Source of the DNA: Pseudeuparius sepicola | Lineage: Eukaryota; Arthropoda; Insecta; Coleoptera; Anthribidae | NCBI GenBank assembly: GCA_963920635.1 | Contig: OY987307.1 | Span: forward strand, 19,545,735-19,609,734 | Length of the DNA stretch: 64,000 nucleotides | Reading direction: 5' to 3' | Shown: positions 1 through 11,289 of the stretch, piece by piece | How positions within the stretch are numbered: position 1 is the first letter of the stretch | How the letters are laid out: each line of letters starts with the position of its first letter | The notes under the pieces: generated by a model | Seen by the model: only the letters and a program-made list of their open reading frames with translations | Database searches by the model: none | Told to the model about the DNA's origin: nothing | Translations under genes and position numbers: made by a program

Positions 1-366
1 AATTATTCCGAAATTTACAACTGGCGCGTTTAGAATGGCCGCCAATGCTCGGAATTGCAAATATTTGCGAGATGGGGCCATATGTTATTGCCGAAATATT
101 CTAATATTATCGAAATTTCTGTTGAACTCTGTCTTATAAATAGATAACCATACCCAGGTTGAACATTGATGATATAAATTACTTAATACAAAATCGAATT
201 ATTAATGGGTTACATACAGGGTGTCCCGTGTCCCAGAGTCCGCATGAATAATAATGGGGGACATCACTAGGATGACCTTGAACTTATACATATATAGGAT
301 TGACCGAAATTTGACGGTTTAGAAGTTATTTGATCTTATATGATTTTCGACAAATTTCGAAGATTA
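1..366. other. Non-coding flank with repeat terminus
   Basis: No gene is visible. A TACAGGGTGTCCC motif lies near 215-227. This is one of many copies in the window of a common insect repeat terminus, so part of this stretch is probably an old transposon fragment. No second end could be paired with it. Confidence 0.5.
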
Positions 367-368
367 TA

Positions 369-2069
369 GAGGAAGTGGTCCGAATTAGGAGCCCCGCTCT
401 TAATATATCTCCACTATAGTACGTAGCGACATCTATGAATTCGGTAGTGAAACACTCCTATTAGACCACCAAACATTTCCGTGTATATGCACCCAGTCTC
501 ATGTCTATCTCTTTAGAAGCAGGTGGCTGTAGGTTTATTTGTGTATTTACAAAATTGTTTTACGGTAAGTGTTTTTGTGGTATTTATTAACGTTTATGTT
601 TAAATCTGATGGGTAGATGGTATGTTAGTACGATAGAATAGAGACTAGTGTTTGATATTCCAAAATAAAAACAACCCTAAATACTCAGTGGAAAAAAAGT
701 TAGATGCTTTTAAATAATCAGGTGGAATGTTGTTAATATGGGCCCCTATTATGGGACAAGACTCATATTCGGACCAAGTCTTAATAAAGTGTTTCTTTTG
801 TAGTTCATTATGCCACGAAGCAAACCGAAGTTTATATCAAAGAACTTGAGACAAACATGGAGACGTGAAGATATGGTTAAAGCTATGGAAGGTGTTAATA
901 ATAAAATAATGGGTCTCAAAACTGCAAGCAAACAGTTCAGCGTGCCACGATCTACACTTCAAAGATTGTTGAAAAAACAAACAAAAATAAGGTAATTTAA
1001 ATGTTAGTGACGTAGTTAAAGCTCAGCTAGGAAGAACTTGTTCAATATATTTTGTCAATGGAAGCTACTTACTATGGTCTCACAAGAAAGGACATTCAGA
1101 AAATGGCATATGTGATCCAAGTGGGTGGGTAGATACAACAAAATCTGTTTTCCGATTGGATGAGGCATTTGATAAATTTTGTTAAACCAACAAAAGAATG
1201 TCCAGTTCTGCTAGTGTTAGATGGCCATTATAGCCACACACGAAATTTAGAAGTTATTCGTCTAGCTCGTGAAAATCATATTTCCATTATTTCTTTGCCG
1301 CCTTACTCAACGCATAAATTTCAACCACTGGGGGAAGAAAATCTACCAAATCTCAAGTGATCAGCTCTTCGCCCTACAAAGATGAGTTAGAGAAATCCAT
1401 CATCAGCACTCCGAAGAAAGCAAGCACCAAACGACAAGTCTTTTCAAAATCAAAAGCAAAGAAGACAACTAACAAAAAAAAGAATCAAACAAAAGACAAT
1501 GAGGCTCGCAATGAAGTCAGCGACTTTGAGGATGGAAGTCACGAGTTTGTCCCAGACGATGAGGATATGGATATCAACAAAATTTGGCCAATTTGTTCCT
1601 GATGACCTTGATGCAGCATGTCTATTTTGTGATGGTCGCTTTTCCGATGACCAGAGAGGAGAGTTATGGATTCAATGCTTCATGTGCAATCAATGGGCTC
1701 ACGAACAATGTTCTAGCGCCAAAAAAAGATGCATATATTTGTGACTTTTGTAAATAATATTTAGTTTTTAGGTTGAAATGTATTTCCATTTTCATTTTCG
1801 GTTTTTGTGTTTAGAAAAATATACGTTATTTCAAACTTTAAGATACTTTTTAATTATTTTACTAGAGGGAGCCCATATTCCACGCAGTCTGATCCAAAAG
1901 TAGATTTGTACATATCTTCACACCTAAATTAAACTTTTTTGATGCCTTTTTAATATAACATAAGTAAACCTTTGGGCTTAGAGTGTGTCATTTAGTGCTT
2001 ATTTTTTCGTAAAATTCCAGAATTTATTAAAAAAAACAAAAGGGGGGCTCATATTCGGACCACTTCCTC
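369..2069 (+). mobile_element. pogo-like DNA transposon (decayed)
   Basis: The left end starts GAGGAAGTGGTCCGAAT at 369. The right end (about 2048-2069) is its inverted repeat, with further matches inward to a GAGCCCC block. Both ends abut TA (367-368 and 2070-2071), the target duplication expected of the Tc1/mariner/pogo superfamily. The interior holds a helix-turn-helix start, a DDE-type fragment and a PHD-like finger on the + strand, all in broken frames. The 1.7-kb length is shorter than usual for complete pogo/Tigger elements, consistent with an internal deletion across the first catalytic region. Paired ends plus transposase remnants make the assignment firm. Activity is very unlikely. 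Confidence 0.88.
810..1755 (+). pseudogene. pogo/jerky-like transposase remnant with PHD-like finger
   Basis: The first frame (810-995) starts MPRSKPKF and reads a Psq/CENP-B-like helix-turn-helix region with ...KTASKQFSVPRSTLQRLLKK. After a break, 1160-1360 reads VLLVLDGHYSHTRN followed by an IISLPPYSTHKFQPL block. This matches the second catalytic Asp region of DDE_1 (pogo/Tigger/jerky) transposases. A lysine-rich linker follows (1357-1600). Then comes a zinc finger with CLFC, CFMC, a His and a Cys (about 1615-1720); its last CxxC (CDFC) lies in another frame near 1741-1752. The region carrying the first catalytic Asp is missing. The joint presence of DDE_1 and a C-terminal PHD-like finger is, from memory, a known insect pogo-type architecture. 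At least three frame breaks make this a pseudogene. Confidence 0.82.
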
Positions 2070-2071
2070 TA

Positions 2072-2934
2072 CTTGTCAGAAAGATCACTATTTTGTTAAA
2101 GCTATAATGAAAGGGTTTATTAATTGAAATTTGGTTCAAGCATATTGTGGTGTCGTAAATGCAATTGTGCTACAAAAATCGAGATTCAAAGCTAAACTGT
2201 AGAAAGTTGAGTTGTCCTATCAACGTCAACATTGGCCTAAAACTTTCTATATCTTGGGGAATAGGGTTCATCTGCACCAAAAAACTACATGTACCTACAA
2301 TAATGTCTACCTTAAATGTTAAATGGCCGTTTTAGTGTTAGTGCACGATGGTGAATATACACATTGGTTCACAAAAATCGAATAAAATTGGAGGGGTTAT
2401 GTGAAAAAATAACAACACAACATTCGCTTTTGCAGGGTTCCTCGTTTTTCCTCGGAAGAGATAGACAAAAAGTAGCTGGAGTAGCTTGATCCTGAGCTGA
2501 ATTGAATGCCACAAACCGCATCTCGATATCTAGATTAGTTTAAAAGATACAGGGCGTTTTTTTCTTGTGTCATAACTTTTTTATTAATAATTATTTTCGA
2601 TTTCGGTAAAAAAATATTTGTTTTTTATGTATACCTAGAGTTTATAGAAGATATTTTTTTTGGTAGCGATTTTGAAGAAATAAATCAAATTTCTGAAATT
2701 TGAACTAGAGAGATTTTTGGGCTCACTCTGGGGCACCCTTATATGTATTTTTTAAATAATTTAAAAAATGTGGTTAAGTTATTTGTATCTATACTTTGGT
2801 TGGGCACACATCAAAAGAATCTAAGGCACAAGGGTAAAAATTATGAAATAAAAGCCAATTTCCTGCCCTATTTTTTTAAATTATGGCTGTATGTACCTAC
2901 TCTAATTGACTTATATGTGTAAAAATTCACAAAA
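2072..2934. other. Non-coding, old repeat debris
   Basis: There is no supported reading frame. The segment is AT-rich and includes a GATACAGGGCG-type terminus near 2548. Nothing else could be assigned. Confidence 0.5.
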
Positions 2935-4240
2935 GAATTAAGAAATTCTTTAAATTTACATAGTTTCCAGAAAAAATATATGCATGCGTTTTTGCAACAA
3001 AAATTAACAACAGGAAAGCAGCATTAAATAATAATTAACAACCGCTCTACATCTACGAGGCATACTCAGAATTTTAGGATGTCAATGTCATGTTGTTCGA
3101 TGGCGTTCCATTCATTTGAAAGGCACTCGAATACCTACAGTTGTTGGTCACTTTGAAGGACAATATTTTGCACCAAAAGTCTTCCTCTGAGCATATTTCA
3201 TAAGTGCTCGATGGGATTAAGGTCAGAGGATTGAGAAGGCCAAGGCAAAACATTAATTTCATTGTCCTGCAGAAATTCGCGCACGACACTTTGTTGCATG
3301 AATGGGGACGCGCATTGTCGTGCATTAGTTGGAATTTTGGTCCAGTTCTCTCAGCATGTGGTACAACAATATAGGCCGAAGAACAATGTTTTGATAATCA
3401 TTGGCAATCAGACACGGCTCCAATCAAACGAGATTATTTCTTCCGCCATGATCGTATACCTCCTCGAAAGGTGTGAACCGCTCGAAAAGCTGCAAGGCGT
3501 TCTGCATTTCTAGGACAACTCCACACGGGATGCCTTCTTGAATCTGGCCGAAGTCCAAATTGGAGCTCATCAGAAAAGAAAATTGAAGTCCCATTCCTGG
3601 TGGTGCCAATTTAGATGTTCTTATATTGTACCCGCACATAGTAATGGTTGTGCGATTTCCTCGTGATAATGCTGGAACTCTTACAGGCCGACGGCCATTA
3701 ATGTAATCTTCGTGGAGCCTGTTTCGGATAGTTTGGTCACTAACCCGTACATTGTGCATGTATTGTGCAGCTGATAACCAATTGCGACGCAGTGCGGTAC
3801 TGATGCGCTCTCGCAAGGCTAACAATCTTAAAAATGTATCCTGTATGTCGTTCTCTGACGTCCTCTGTTTCTTGGTAACTTATCCATAAAGGATTAATAA
3901 AACTCTTGGATGTGTTAAGAGTTTCTGCGAAATTCCAGCCTCCAACATGCCAATGGTACGTAACATCGTTTTACGTACCAAATGTCTCTGCCTCATAACA
4001 TGCTTAAAATCAAACCAAACTTGCCCAGCACTAAATGACAAATACTTACCTATTAAATTAAGAAGGTTTCTCGTTGGAATTTTAAAAATAATTCTGCAAT
4101 GATTTTTTTAATGTAAAAAACATTAATACGTTTGCATTAAATTTGCTAGAATAGAATTGCATAGTCGTACTATTTTTTTTAAATATTTAAATACGAAATA
4201 ATTAAGAAAATATGCTCATTTTTGTATATTTTTCCAGCAA
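2935..4240 (-). mobile_element. Tc1-like transposon, copy A (decayed)
   Basis: The whole stretch matches, in reverse orientation, a second copy at 39268-39802 plus 45187-45665. The match includes the non-coding flank with ACTATGCAATTCTA-like sequence and an AT-rich block near 4080-4220, so this is a mobile element rather than a lone pseudogene. The coding remnant runs on the - strand between about 3830 and 3060. Exact terminal inverted repeats and a TA duplication could not be fixed by eye, so the ends are approximate. Confidence 0.75.
3060..3830 (-). pseudogene. Tc1-like transposase remnant
   Basis: Read right to left on the - strand, the first frame (3825-3424) has a helix-turn-helix part, VSDQTIRNRLHEDYINGRRP, typical of the second Tc1 DNA-binding helix set. 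It then has a drifted catalytic stretch around FSFLMSSNLDFGQ; in copy B the same place reads FFSDEPRFGLRPDSRRHRV, the usual Tc1 form. The second frame (3325-3074) starts MHDNARPHS, the conserved HDNARPH block with the second catalytic Asp, and continues towards a WP...SPDLNPIEHLWD-like region in a degraded form. Several frameshifts separate the blocks, so no functional protein is possible. Transposase identity is secure; the precise Tc1 subfamily is not. Confidence 0.82.
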
Positions 4241-4985
4241 ATGTTTTTTGATTTAGGCTTTAGGTACCTACATACCTACATTTACCTGATATAGAAAATC
4301 ATATAGGTGTATATACTTTCTCAAAATAAAAATACTTTTGAAGATAATGCTAGTTTCATATAAATTTTTAGAAATTCCTTGGTCATAAAATTCGAATACC
4401 ATAATTTCTGTGATTTTACTTACCGCATTTTATACTTTGTATACAGTGAATAGCCAGTCATTTCCGCAGTAGTTTCCAGATCGATTCCCGTTTGTCCCTT
4501 CCGCCGCCGCTAACAGCCAGCCATTATCACAGGAAAAACACCACGGGGGCGGGAAAAGCAAAACGATTTGCCCGAACGCCGCGCTCTGTCATTACGACTC
4601 CGTTTTTTCCATCGGAACCAGTCACGACCACCGAGACTGCAATCTATATAAATCGGGTGACTTTTTTATAGTTTGATAATAGTTTCGCTTTCTTTATTTC
4701 GTTTTGTAGTTAGTTAGGGTATAGGTAGGTATGCAGTATGCATATTACATCATATACAGTGTGTCTGGTTTTTCATGTTAACATCCCTGAAAATCTAAGT
4801 ATAGGCTGGGGGAATTGAACTAACCAATTCTTTAATAGATATGTCCCTGAAAGGTCATCATTTTTTTCTGACATCACAAAGTTAATCAGGATACACCAAA
4901 ACCCCCAAATACCATTCTGCAAGGTGTCAGTTGAGCAAAATAGGAATTTTAAAGGCATCTGACGAGTCAAGTGTGTCATGGAATT
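4241..4985. other. Non-coding with GC-rich patch and TATA-like box
   Basis: A GC-rich patch lies at about 4490-4640, unlike the AT-rich surroundings. It is followed by TATATAAATC near 4643-4652. This could be a core promoter or a regulatory element, but no open frame follows and no transcript can be inferred. Confidence 0.3.
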
Positions 4986-4987
4986 AC

Positions 4988-5223
4988 GGAAGGCTTCCTA
5001 CTGGCAATACAAGATCTGGTTATACCAACTCGCAACTACCTAAAATTCATTGTAGGAGATGCATCGGTAGTGGACAACAGATGCAGATACGGGTGCCAAA
5101 CTTCAGAAACAGCACATAACAGGAGGATGTCAGATGTTCGCATCAACGGAATATAAGGAACGACACGATTCGGTTGCCAAGATCTTGCAAAACTGCTGCT
5201 TGTGCAGGCAGGAAGCTAAGTCG
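4988..5223 (+). mobile_element. Dong/R4-like LINE fragment (internal deletion)
   Basis: The sequence matches the CCHC region of the Dong-like elements at 54-64 kb: LLAIQDLVIPTRNYLKF and a CRYGC start of the zinc knuckle, followed by FASTEYKERHDS. It then jumps from the codons around LCRQ directly to the element's 3' end (GCTAAGTCGA at about 5214-5223). The endonuclease region is therefore deleted. A degenerate TAA tract (TAATGATAATGATAATAA, 5224-5243) follows, and a second copy starts just beyond it. Confidence 0.82.
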
Positions 5224-5249
5224 ATAATGATAATGATAATAAATCACTG

Positions 5250-8087
5250 TATTGGGATTGGGAGCCAAGATCCGGACGGACCAAGAGTTGAATCGTGCAA
5301 GACCAGAACCACGAATGGGAGAAGCGACTAAGTTGGAAAATCGAGAGTCTTCGTAAAGACATAAAGTGACGGAATTTATCAGAGAAGTTAGAACTAGAAA
5401 GATCCAGGGGGCGGTGCATGCAATAATGAGCCGCACCCAAATGCATTTTTAGCATGACCCCGCGAACATCACTGCTCACATTGTCTCGATACATTAAAAC
5501 CAAAACTTTCTGTTTTTGCAGGGCGTCTGAGAAGATACAAGGCTAGTAACAACAGGAAACGAGACAACAAACTCTTTGAAGGATCAGAAAAAGCTTTCTA
5601 CCGTCCTTTGAATTCTAGCGCCGATGCCACAAATACGAGTTACCCTAGCAGAGAACAGGCTGACGGTTTCTGGAGAAATCAACTTGCCGCACCAGGTCCA
5701 TGCAAGCTGGGCCGGAACTATAGCCAGATGCAACATGAGCAATTCACAACCGATGAGGTCTCCAATATCATCAAGAATTCCCACAACTGGAAGGCACCAG
5801 GTCCAGATCATCTCCAAAATTATTGTATTAAGAAATTGTGGTGCACGCATGAACAACTTAACTACCTTAATTGAAATCTTGCTCGATCCTCTGAAAATGC
5901 CATTGTTTCTTACGCAGGGTGCAACGTACCATGTTACCAAAAGACCAGAGAAATACAGATAACCCCGCCAAGTACCGTCCAATAACCTGCCTGATTACGC
6001 TGTACAAAATTATCACATCTTGCCTTACGCAGCGAATATAATATGCTCACTGCGAGCGGACCAACATCATGGCAATGGAGCAGAAGGACTGCGGGAAGGG
6101 CGCAATGGAATGCAAAGAGCAACTCATCATAGACTCTGTCATCTGCAACCAGGCTCATTCCAAGCAATGATACCTTTACATGGCTTATGTGGACTACAAA
6201 AAAGCATTTGATTCCGTACTTCACGAGTGGCTCACAGGTATCTTAAATCTGTATAAAATAGATCATCATACAGTTTCCTTTTTCGAACACGTTATGACAA
6301 CCTGGCGCACTAAGATACAACTCGCAAGCAGTAACGTCGAGACCGACACAATCAACATCCGAAGAGGGATTTTCCAAGTAGATTCACTCAGTCCACTGTG
6401 GTTCTGCATGGCGATATCACATCGGTTGAACTCTACGAAATACTGATTCACTATCAAAAGCAACAACGCAGAAGCGATCAAGTTGAATCACCTGTTAGAT
6501 ATGGATGATTTAAAACTGATGGCTGCAACCAAAAACCAACTAACGCAAATGCTTAAGATTGTAAAGGAGTTCTCCAGGAACATCGGAATGCAGTTTGGAC
6601 TGGACAAGTGCCGCACCCTTAACATCGTCGGGGGAAGACTCGAACAAGGTGCACACGAGATGCAGGATGGCCAGGAGATCGAAGCAATGAGCATGGGAGA
6701 TACATATAAGTATCTCTGGATGAAACAAGCTCAAAGGATAGACCATCGAACAATGAAGACCGATTTAACGAATGAATTCATCAAGAGAGTAAGACAAGTA
6801 GTGCGAACTGATCTTAACAGCAGGAATTTGTTTAACTCTAAAGACGTATGTGTGCTCTGTACTTAGTTATTCATTCGGAATAGTGAATTGGACCAACATG
6901 GACATCAACAACCTGCAATAAAAAGTTAGGACACTACTGACAAAAGCTCATGAACATCATCCCCGTAGCGCCGTAGAAAGAACAACTCTGACATGTAAAC
7001 TAGGTGGAAGAGGATTGGCGAACCTCAACAAGCAATTGGACCAACAAATATCAAACCTGCGTAATTATTTCCACAGGCAGGCCAACAGTTCCACACTACA
7101 TAAAGCCATAGGTATGCGGAGCAGACGTCTCAACACCGCTACGTCTGAGGGAACACGAGCATCACCGAACCGACAATGATAAACTAAAGATGTAGTTATG
7201 GAGAAGCCGCTGCATGGGAGGCATCCTAACGAGTTTAACCAGGAACATGTCGTCAAGTTAGCGTCGAACTATTGGCTGACCTCGGGACGAATGTTCCCCG
7301 AGACGGAAGGCTTCTTACTGGGCCATACAAGATCAGGTTATACCAACTCGCAACTACCTGAAAGTGTGTGTGGACGAAAGATGCAGATACGGGTGCCAAA
7401 CATCAGAAACAATCCAGCACATAACAGAAGGATGTCAGATGTTCGCATCAACGGAATATAAGGAACGACACGACTCGGATGCCAAGATCTTGCACCAGGA
7501 GCTGGCGGACAAACTGCGGCTTGTGCAGGCAGAGAGGGTCCCATATTACAGCTACACACCGGAGCCTGTTCTTGAAAACAGCAACTACAAGATGTACTGG
7601 GATCGTACAGTTCTGACAGATCAACGAGTTGCCCATAACAGACCGGACTTTATAATAGTTGATAACATTTCTAGGAAGAGAACTCTGATTGATGTGGCCA
7701 TCTCACAGAGACTTAGGTAAAATAACGAATTAAAAGGCAATGGGAAATGGAGAATGTTCAGACGGTTCCAATCATCATGTCAACAAATGGTGTTATACCA
7801 AAAAGTTTGCTGACAAACATCAAAAAGCTGGGTCCAATTGATAATCTTTACAGGTCCATGCAGAAAGCGGTACTACTTGCGACAGCCCGAACCGTCAGGA
7901 AATTCATGGGGAATGCAGGGACATCCAACAACTTCAATGTCACCTAAGGCCCAATAACATGGCAAGGGTCTCGGTCGAGCCAGATCCTTATGCTATCCGG
8001 GATACCCGGGATCCGAGTGAATGTTCCCTCCCCGTAGACAGAGTGCGAATGCCTTTTGGCTAAGTCGAAAATAATAATAATAATAAT
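5250..8087 (+). mobile_element. Dong/R4-like LINE, 5'-truncated, with (TAA)n 3' junction
   Basis: This is a + strand copy of the same LINE as in the 54-64 kb array. It begins at the MDAKIRTTQELNRARPEPR-equivalent sequence (about 5255), so its 5' UTR and the first part of the protein are absent. The 3' UTR (7950-8068) contains the conserved GGATACCCGGGATCC-like palindromic motif and ends GGCTAAGTCGA, followed by about seven TAA/AAT units to 8087. The left neighbour is another fragment of the same family ending in a degenerate TAA tract. This is the same tandem, TAA-joined layout as the right-hand array. Confidence 0.88.
5255..7947 (+). pseudogene. Dong/R4-like ORF remnant (RT, CCHC, endonuclease)
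   Basis: Collinear blocks in shifting frames can be followed. They are: the region before the RT (KAPGPDHLQNY near 5790); RT motif A MAYVDYKKAFDSVLHEW (6180-6235); motif B RRGIFQVDSLSPLWFCMA (about 6360-6415); motif C, changed from YMDD to DMDD (about 6500); the thumb; the CCHC knuckle CRYGCQTSETIQHITEGC (about 7385-7440); the RPDFIIVD endonuclease core (7640-7665); and the conserved C-terminus ending FMGNAGTSNNFNVT. More than eight stops or frameshifts are present. It is clearly older than the array at 54-64 kb. Confidence 0.88.
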
Positions 8088-8176
8088 TCTCACCCTGACA
8101 GTACACCAAATTAGGAGTACCCCAGAAGCAACCTCATGCTTGTGCGGGGGAGGGGGCTATTACTATTATTTTGTAT
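8088..8176 (-). repeat. Short (TTA)n-tailed repeat, copy 1
   Basis: Read on the - strand this is a ~90-bp sequence with CGCACAAGCATG, GGTTGCTTCTGGGGTACTCC and GTCAGGGTGAGAATT, ending in the TTA tract now occupied by the LINE 3' end. Matching copies sit at 29259-29352 and 48766-48880, both also ending in (TTA)n. It looks like a SINE-like or LINE-tail module with a TTA tail and probably supplied the insertion target for the LINE at 5250-8087. Confidence 0.65.
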
Positions 8177-8504
8177 ACAACCTGATACTTCCATACAATT
8201 TGTGATATTTCCATTAAAGTTCGCATTCATTCAGAGAACGTTTTGACTATGTACGACAAATAATAGTAAAATGCCTTTAACTGAATATTGTTTGTTATTT
8301 AATACACAATTTTTCGTTCAAAAGTTGTTTGGAAAAATATAAAATAAAATTTAAATTTTTACACCCTGTATCCTTGTAGCTATATATGCGTTGTTGACCC
8401 CACCTTTATATGAAATTCTCTCCTTATTTTCCTATGTTCTTTCAGTCCTAGAAAGTAGTATACTGTTTTTTGAAACACCCTGTAAAAAAGATAGTTCACT
8501 TAAT
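8177..8504. other. Non-coding, repeat termini
   Basis: AT-rich and without a gene. Two ACACCCTGTA-type repeat ends occur, near 8361 and 8476. Confidence 0.45.
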
Positions 8505-10965
8505 ATACAGTCTGAACAGCAAAAGTCCGTATGTTAACGGTCTAGTGCGTATATGAAATACCATGTCATTTACATATCGAAACATTTTTGCCAAAACATT
8601 GTTAGTGACAAATCTGGAGAAAATGGGTTTTTTGAACTATCGTAACTACCAAACAATCAGGCACTTCCAGCAAATTATCGTAAGGTAGAATAGCATAGTC
8701 TTTAGAGAAAAAACCAAATTAAGTGTAACGTAAGTCACATAAAAATGTAAACAAATTTTATTTGTATATGCGAAAACATCGCATGGTCTCCAAAACATCG
8801 TAAGGTGCAAGTCACGTGGTACAAAAAGTGCAACTCACGATGCGGCGAAGTGTTTTACGAGGATTTTGGTTCATTGTGTATCACTGCGGAGTTCGAACGT
8901 AAGTATCACAAAATTATGTTTCCTTATGTAATTTATTATAATTTTTAATTGTTTTCGTTGAGATTTATAGGAAAACATTGTGTGAATGTACTTCTAATTC
9001 AAAATTATCTTAATACAACGTAGTTGTCTATAAGTTATAAGGGTTTCTAAGTAGATAAGTTTATTGGTGTGATATATAACGATTGCTAAATAATTTATTT
9101 CATCTGAAGTGAGTCGTATCTTTTTGTATTATTTCATGGTGAGTACCTAGGTACTGCAATTATACTTAATGTGGAACATGCAATCATTCATTTTCTTCTT
9201 TATTTATAAAAAAGGCACAATTTGCTGTACACGGTGGCCCATCCAAGCGGAAAAAGTGTGCTACGTGGAGACAGGTTAACATAAAATCGTCATTCAAAAA
9301 ATGAGGTTGTAGTAAAAATTAAGGGGAATTCGAGGGTGTACCCTAATTTTGTATATGGGGGTCGGTAAAAAAATTATAGCGAAAAAACATTTCTTGCAAA
9401 ATAAAAAAAATATTTTTTTACCTACAAATCCATTAGAGAACCTTTAAGTAGTATTCCCGAATATTCAGTTTTTTAATATAACTTCCGGTTATAGCGGAAA
9501 TGAAAGTGATTTTCTCTATTTTACAACTTACACATTTCTCTTAACCATCACAGGATTCCTTTTTTAATTCTGAATCCAACGATATATAATTTGACCTATT
9601 TATCTACAACCGTTTCCGAGATATTTATCAGAGAAGCTCCATCAAACTAGATACATGGTCTCATGGTCGGTGTCTGATGTTCGATCTGAGTAGGCCAAAC
9701 AATAAAACCAAATTGATGACAAATCAAGTCAGCCATGATAATAAAACTGACAATCGAGTGGGCTGTCAATTCAATATTTCTATTTACGTGTCAGATTAGT
9801 CTAAAATTTTGTTGCTGAAGCTGTTAGTAGTTGCAGTTTAAAAACTGTTTTTGAAAGAAGAATGCTGTGATATTTTAGAGATCTTCATCAAAAATGATAA
9901 AAGATACGTAGAAACTTTGAGGGAGTATTCTCGTAAATATCCAAATAGAAATGTTCCTAGTGCTTCATTTATATGTAAGCTGTATCGAAGATTCAGATCG
10001 ACAGGAAGTTTTACCACAGTCTTATAGGATGTTGACACATTTTTAATCTGTAGGGTGTCTCACGAACAAATATTTAATATAAAAGTGGTCCGTCCAGTGT
10101 TTTACAAACTGTCCATTTTAAATCTTTTGGAATATAGACCGGGTTTATGGTTTGTCCCGTATCTAATGTATCAAACTTGAATATTTTATATAAAACATCC
10201 TGTATAATATTATTTCATTTTGAATCCCTAGTAAGATTCTAGAGTTTTTTCATGAATCATATATGTTCTGTACGTATAGGTACATGAAAATAATCTGTAA
10301 TTTGACAAGAAATTAAAAATGCAATAATATACAGGGTGCTCCATATGAAAAAAGAAAATTGGATGCGGTACAGGGCAAACCATTAACATCTTATAGTTAA
10401 CATTTTTTTAAAAATTTATAAATCTGGACAACTTTTGTATTAAATAATTTTTTCACACTTCCTACGGTAATTGAAAAACTTCCAGCCCTAGCCATTCAAA
10501 CGGGTGACTACCTATAATACATTTCTGTTCAGCTAAATGCCATTTCCATATTTTTTTCACAAATAAATTACCTTAAAAGAATGATTTTTGGTTATTTCTA
10601 TGATGCACTAAGTGGCTGTGTCTAAATATTATTTTTATCGTAAGTGCTGGACTTACGATAAAACTCCATTGGGAAATTATTTTTAATTTTGCCAGAGTAT
10701 CGTAAGTCCAACTACAAAAAAACTTGAAATCATTTTGAAAAAAAGTTATTAGTTTTCTTCAAAAAAATATCATAATAAGTACCGATGCCAATTTCCACTT
10801 CAATGGGACATTTCTAAACAGGATTATTGAAAAAACTGCCGTACTGTAAAATTTACTAAATGTGACTTACGATGTTTTGGCGAAAATGTATCGATATGGT
10901 CTGCGCCATTTAGGCCGTATATAGATACGACCTATATTAGTACACGGTCTGTTTTCATATAATAT
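8505..10965. mobile_element. Putative DNA element with inverted ATCGTAAG-rich ends
   Basis: The left inner end (about 8570-8620: CATATCGAAACATTTTTGCC, AAAACATTG) and the right inner end (about 10855-10900) are inverted matches. Both flanks hold clustered ATCGTAAG/ACTTACGAT words: on the left near 8677, 8732, 8805 and 8834; on the right near 10634-10665, 10695 and 10864. Outside them are GTCCGTAT/GGTCTAG and AGGCCGTAT/CACGGTCTG words. A helix-turn-helix remnant lies inside. Clustered subterminal motifs are common transposase-binding arrays. The exact ends and target duplication could not be set. Confidence 0.45.
9841..10026 (+). pseudogene. Helix-turn-helix domain remnant, mariner/DUF4817-like
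   Basis: An open stretch without ATG reads ...LEIFIKNDKRYVETLREY, then SRKYPNRNVPSASFICKLYR, then RFRSTGSFTTVL and a stop. The pattern of a repeated YP.R..PS...I..L...F..TGS block matches, from memory, the N-terminal helix-turn-helix often found in arthropod mariner-like transposases and in DUF4817 proteins. No catalytic domain follows in any frame, so this is a fragment or an exon. It sits in the middle of the putative element with ATCGTAAG-rich ends and is the best clue to that element's class. Confidence 0.5.
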
Positions 10966-11287
10966 GGCCTGTAATATATACACTTTTGAACAATTTTACC
11001 CCATGTATAGTGTTGTAAAATACGAATTGGGTATACCTATAAAAGTATGTAAAACTTCACCATTTATTATTGCAAAATATAATTTTCAAGGATGGTTACA
11101 TGCATGTAACCATGTTTCTTTTCTAAGCGGATTGTAAAATATCTATTATGTCCGTGTACTTGCCTATGTGTGAGGTTCTGAAACAACAGTGTTTTTTAAT
11201 GAGTAGGTACCAAACTGTCAATAAACAACAACATTAAAATAAGTAAAACTATAAGGAAGTGTGTCGAAGTTCTTGCCTGTGGCTTTA
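10966..11287. other. Non-coding
   Basis: AT-rich, with no gene or clear repeat recognised. A GTAACCATG/CATGTAACC repeat pair lies near 11095-11120. Confidence 0.4.
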
Positions 11288-11289
11288 TA

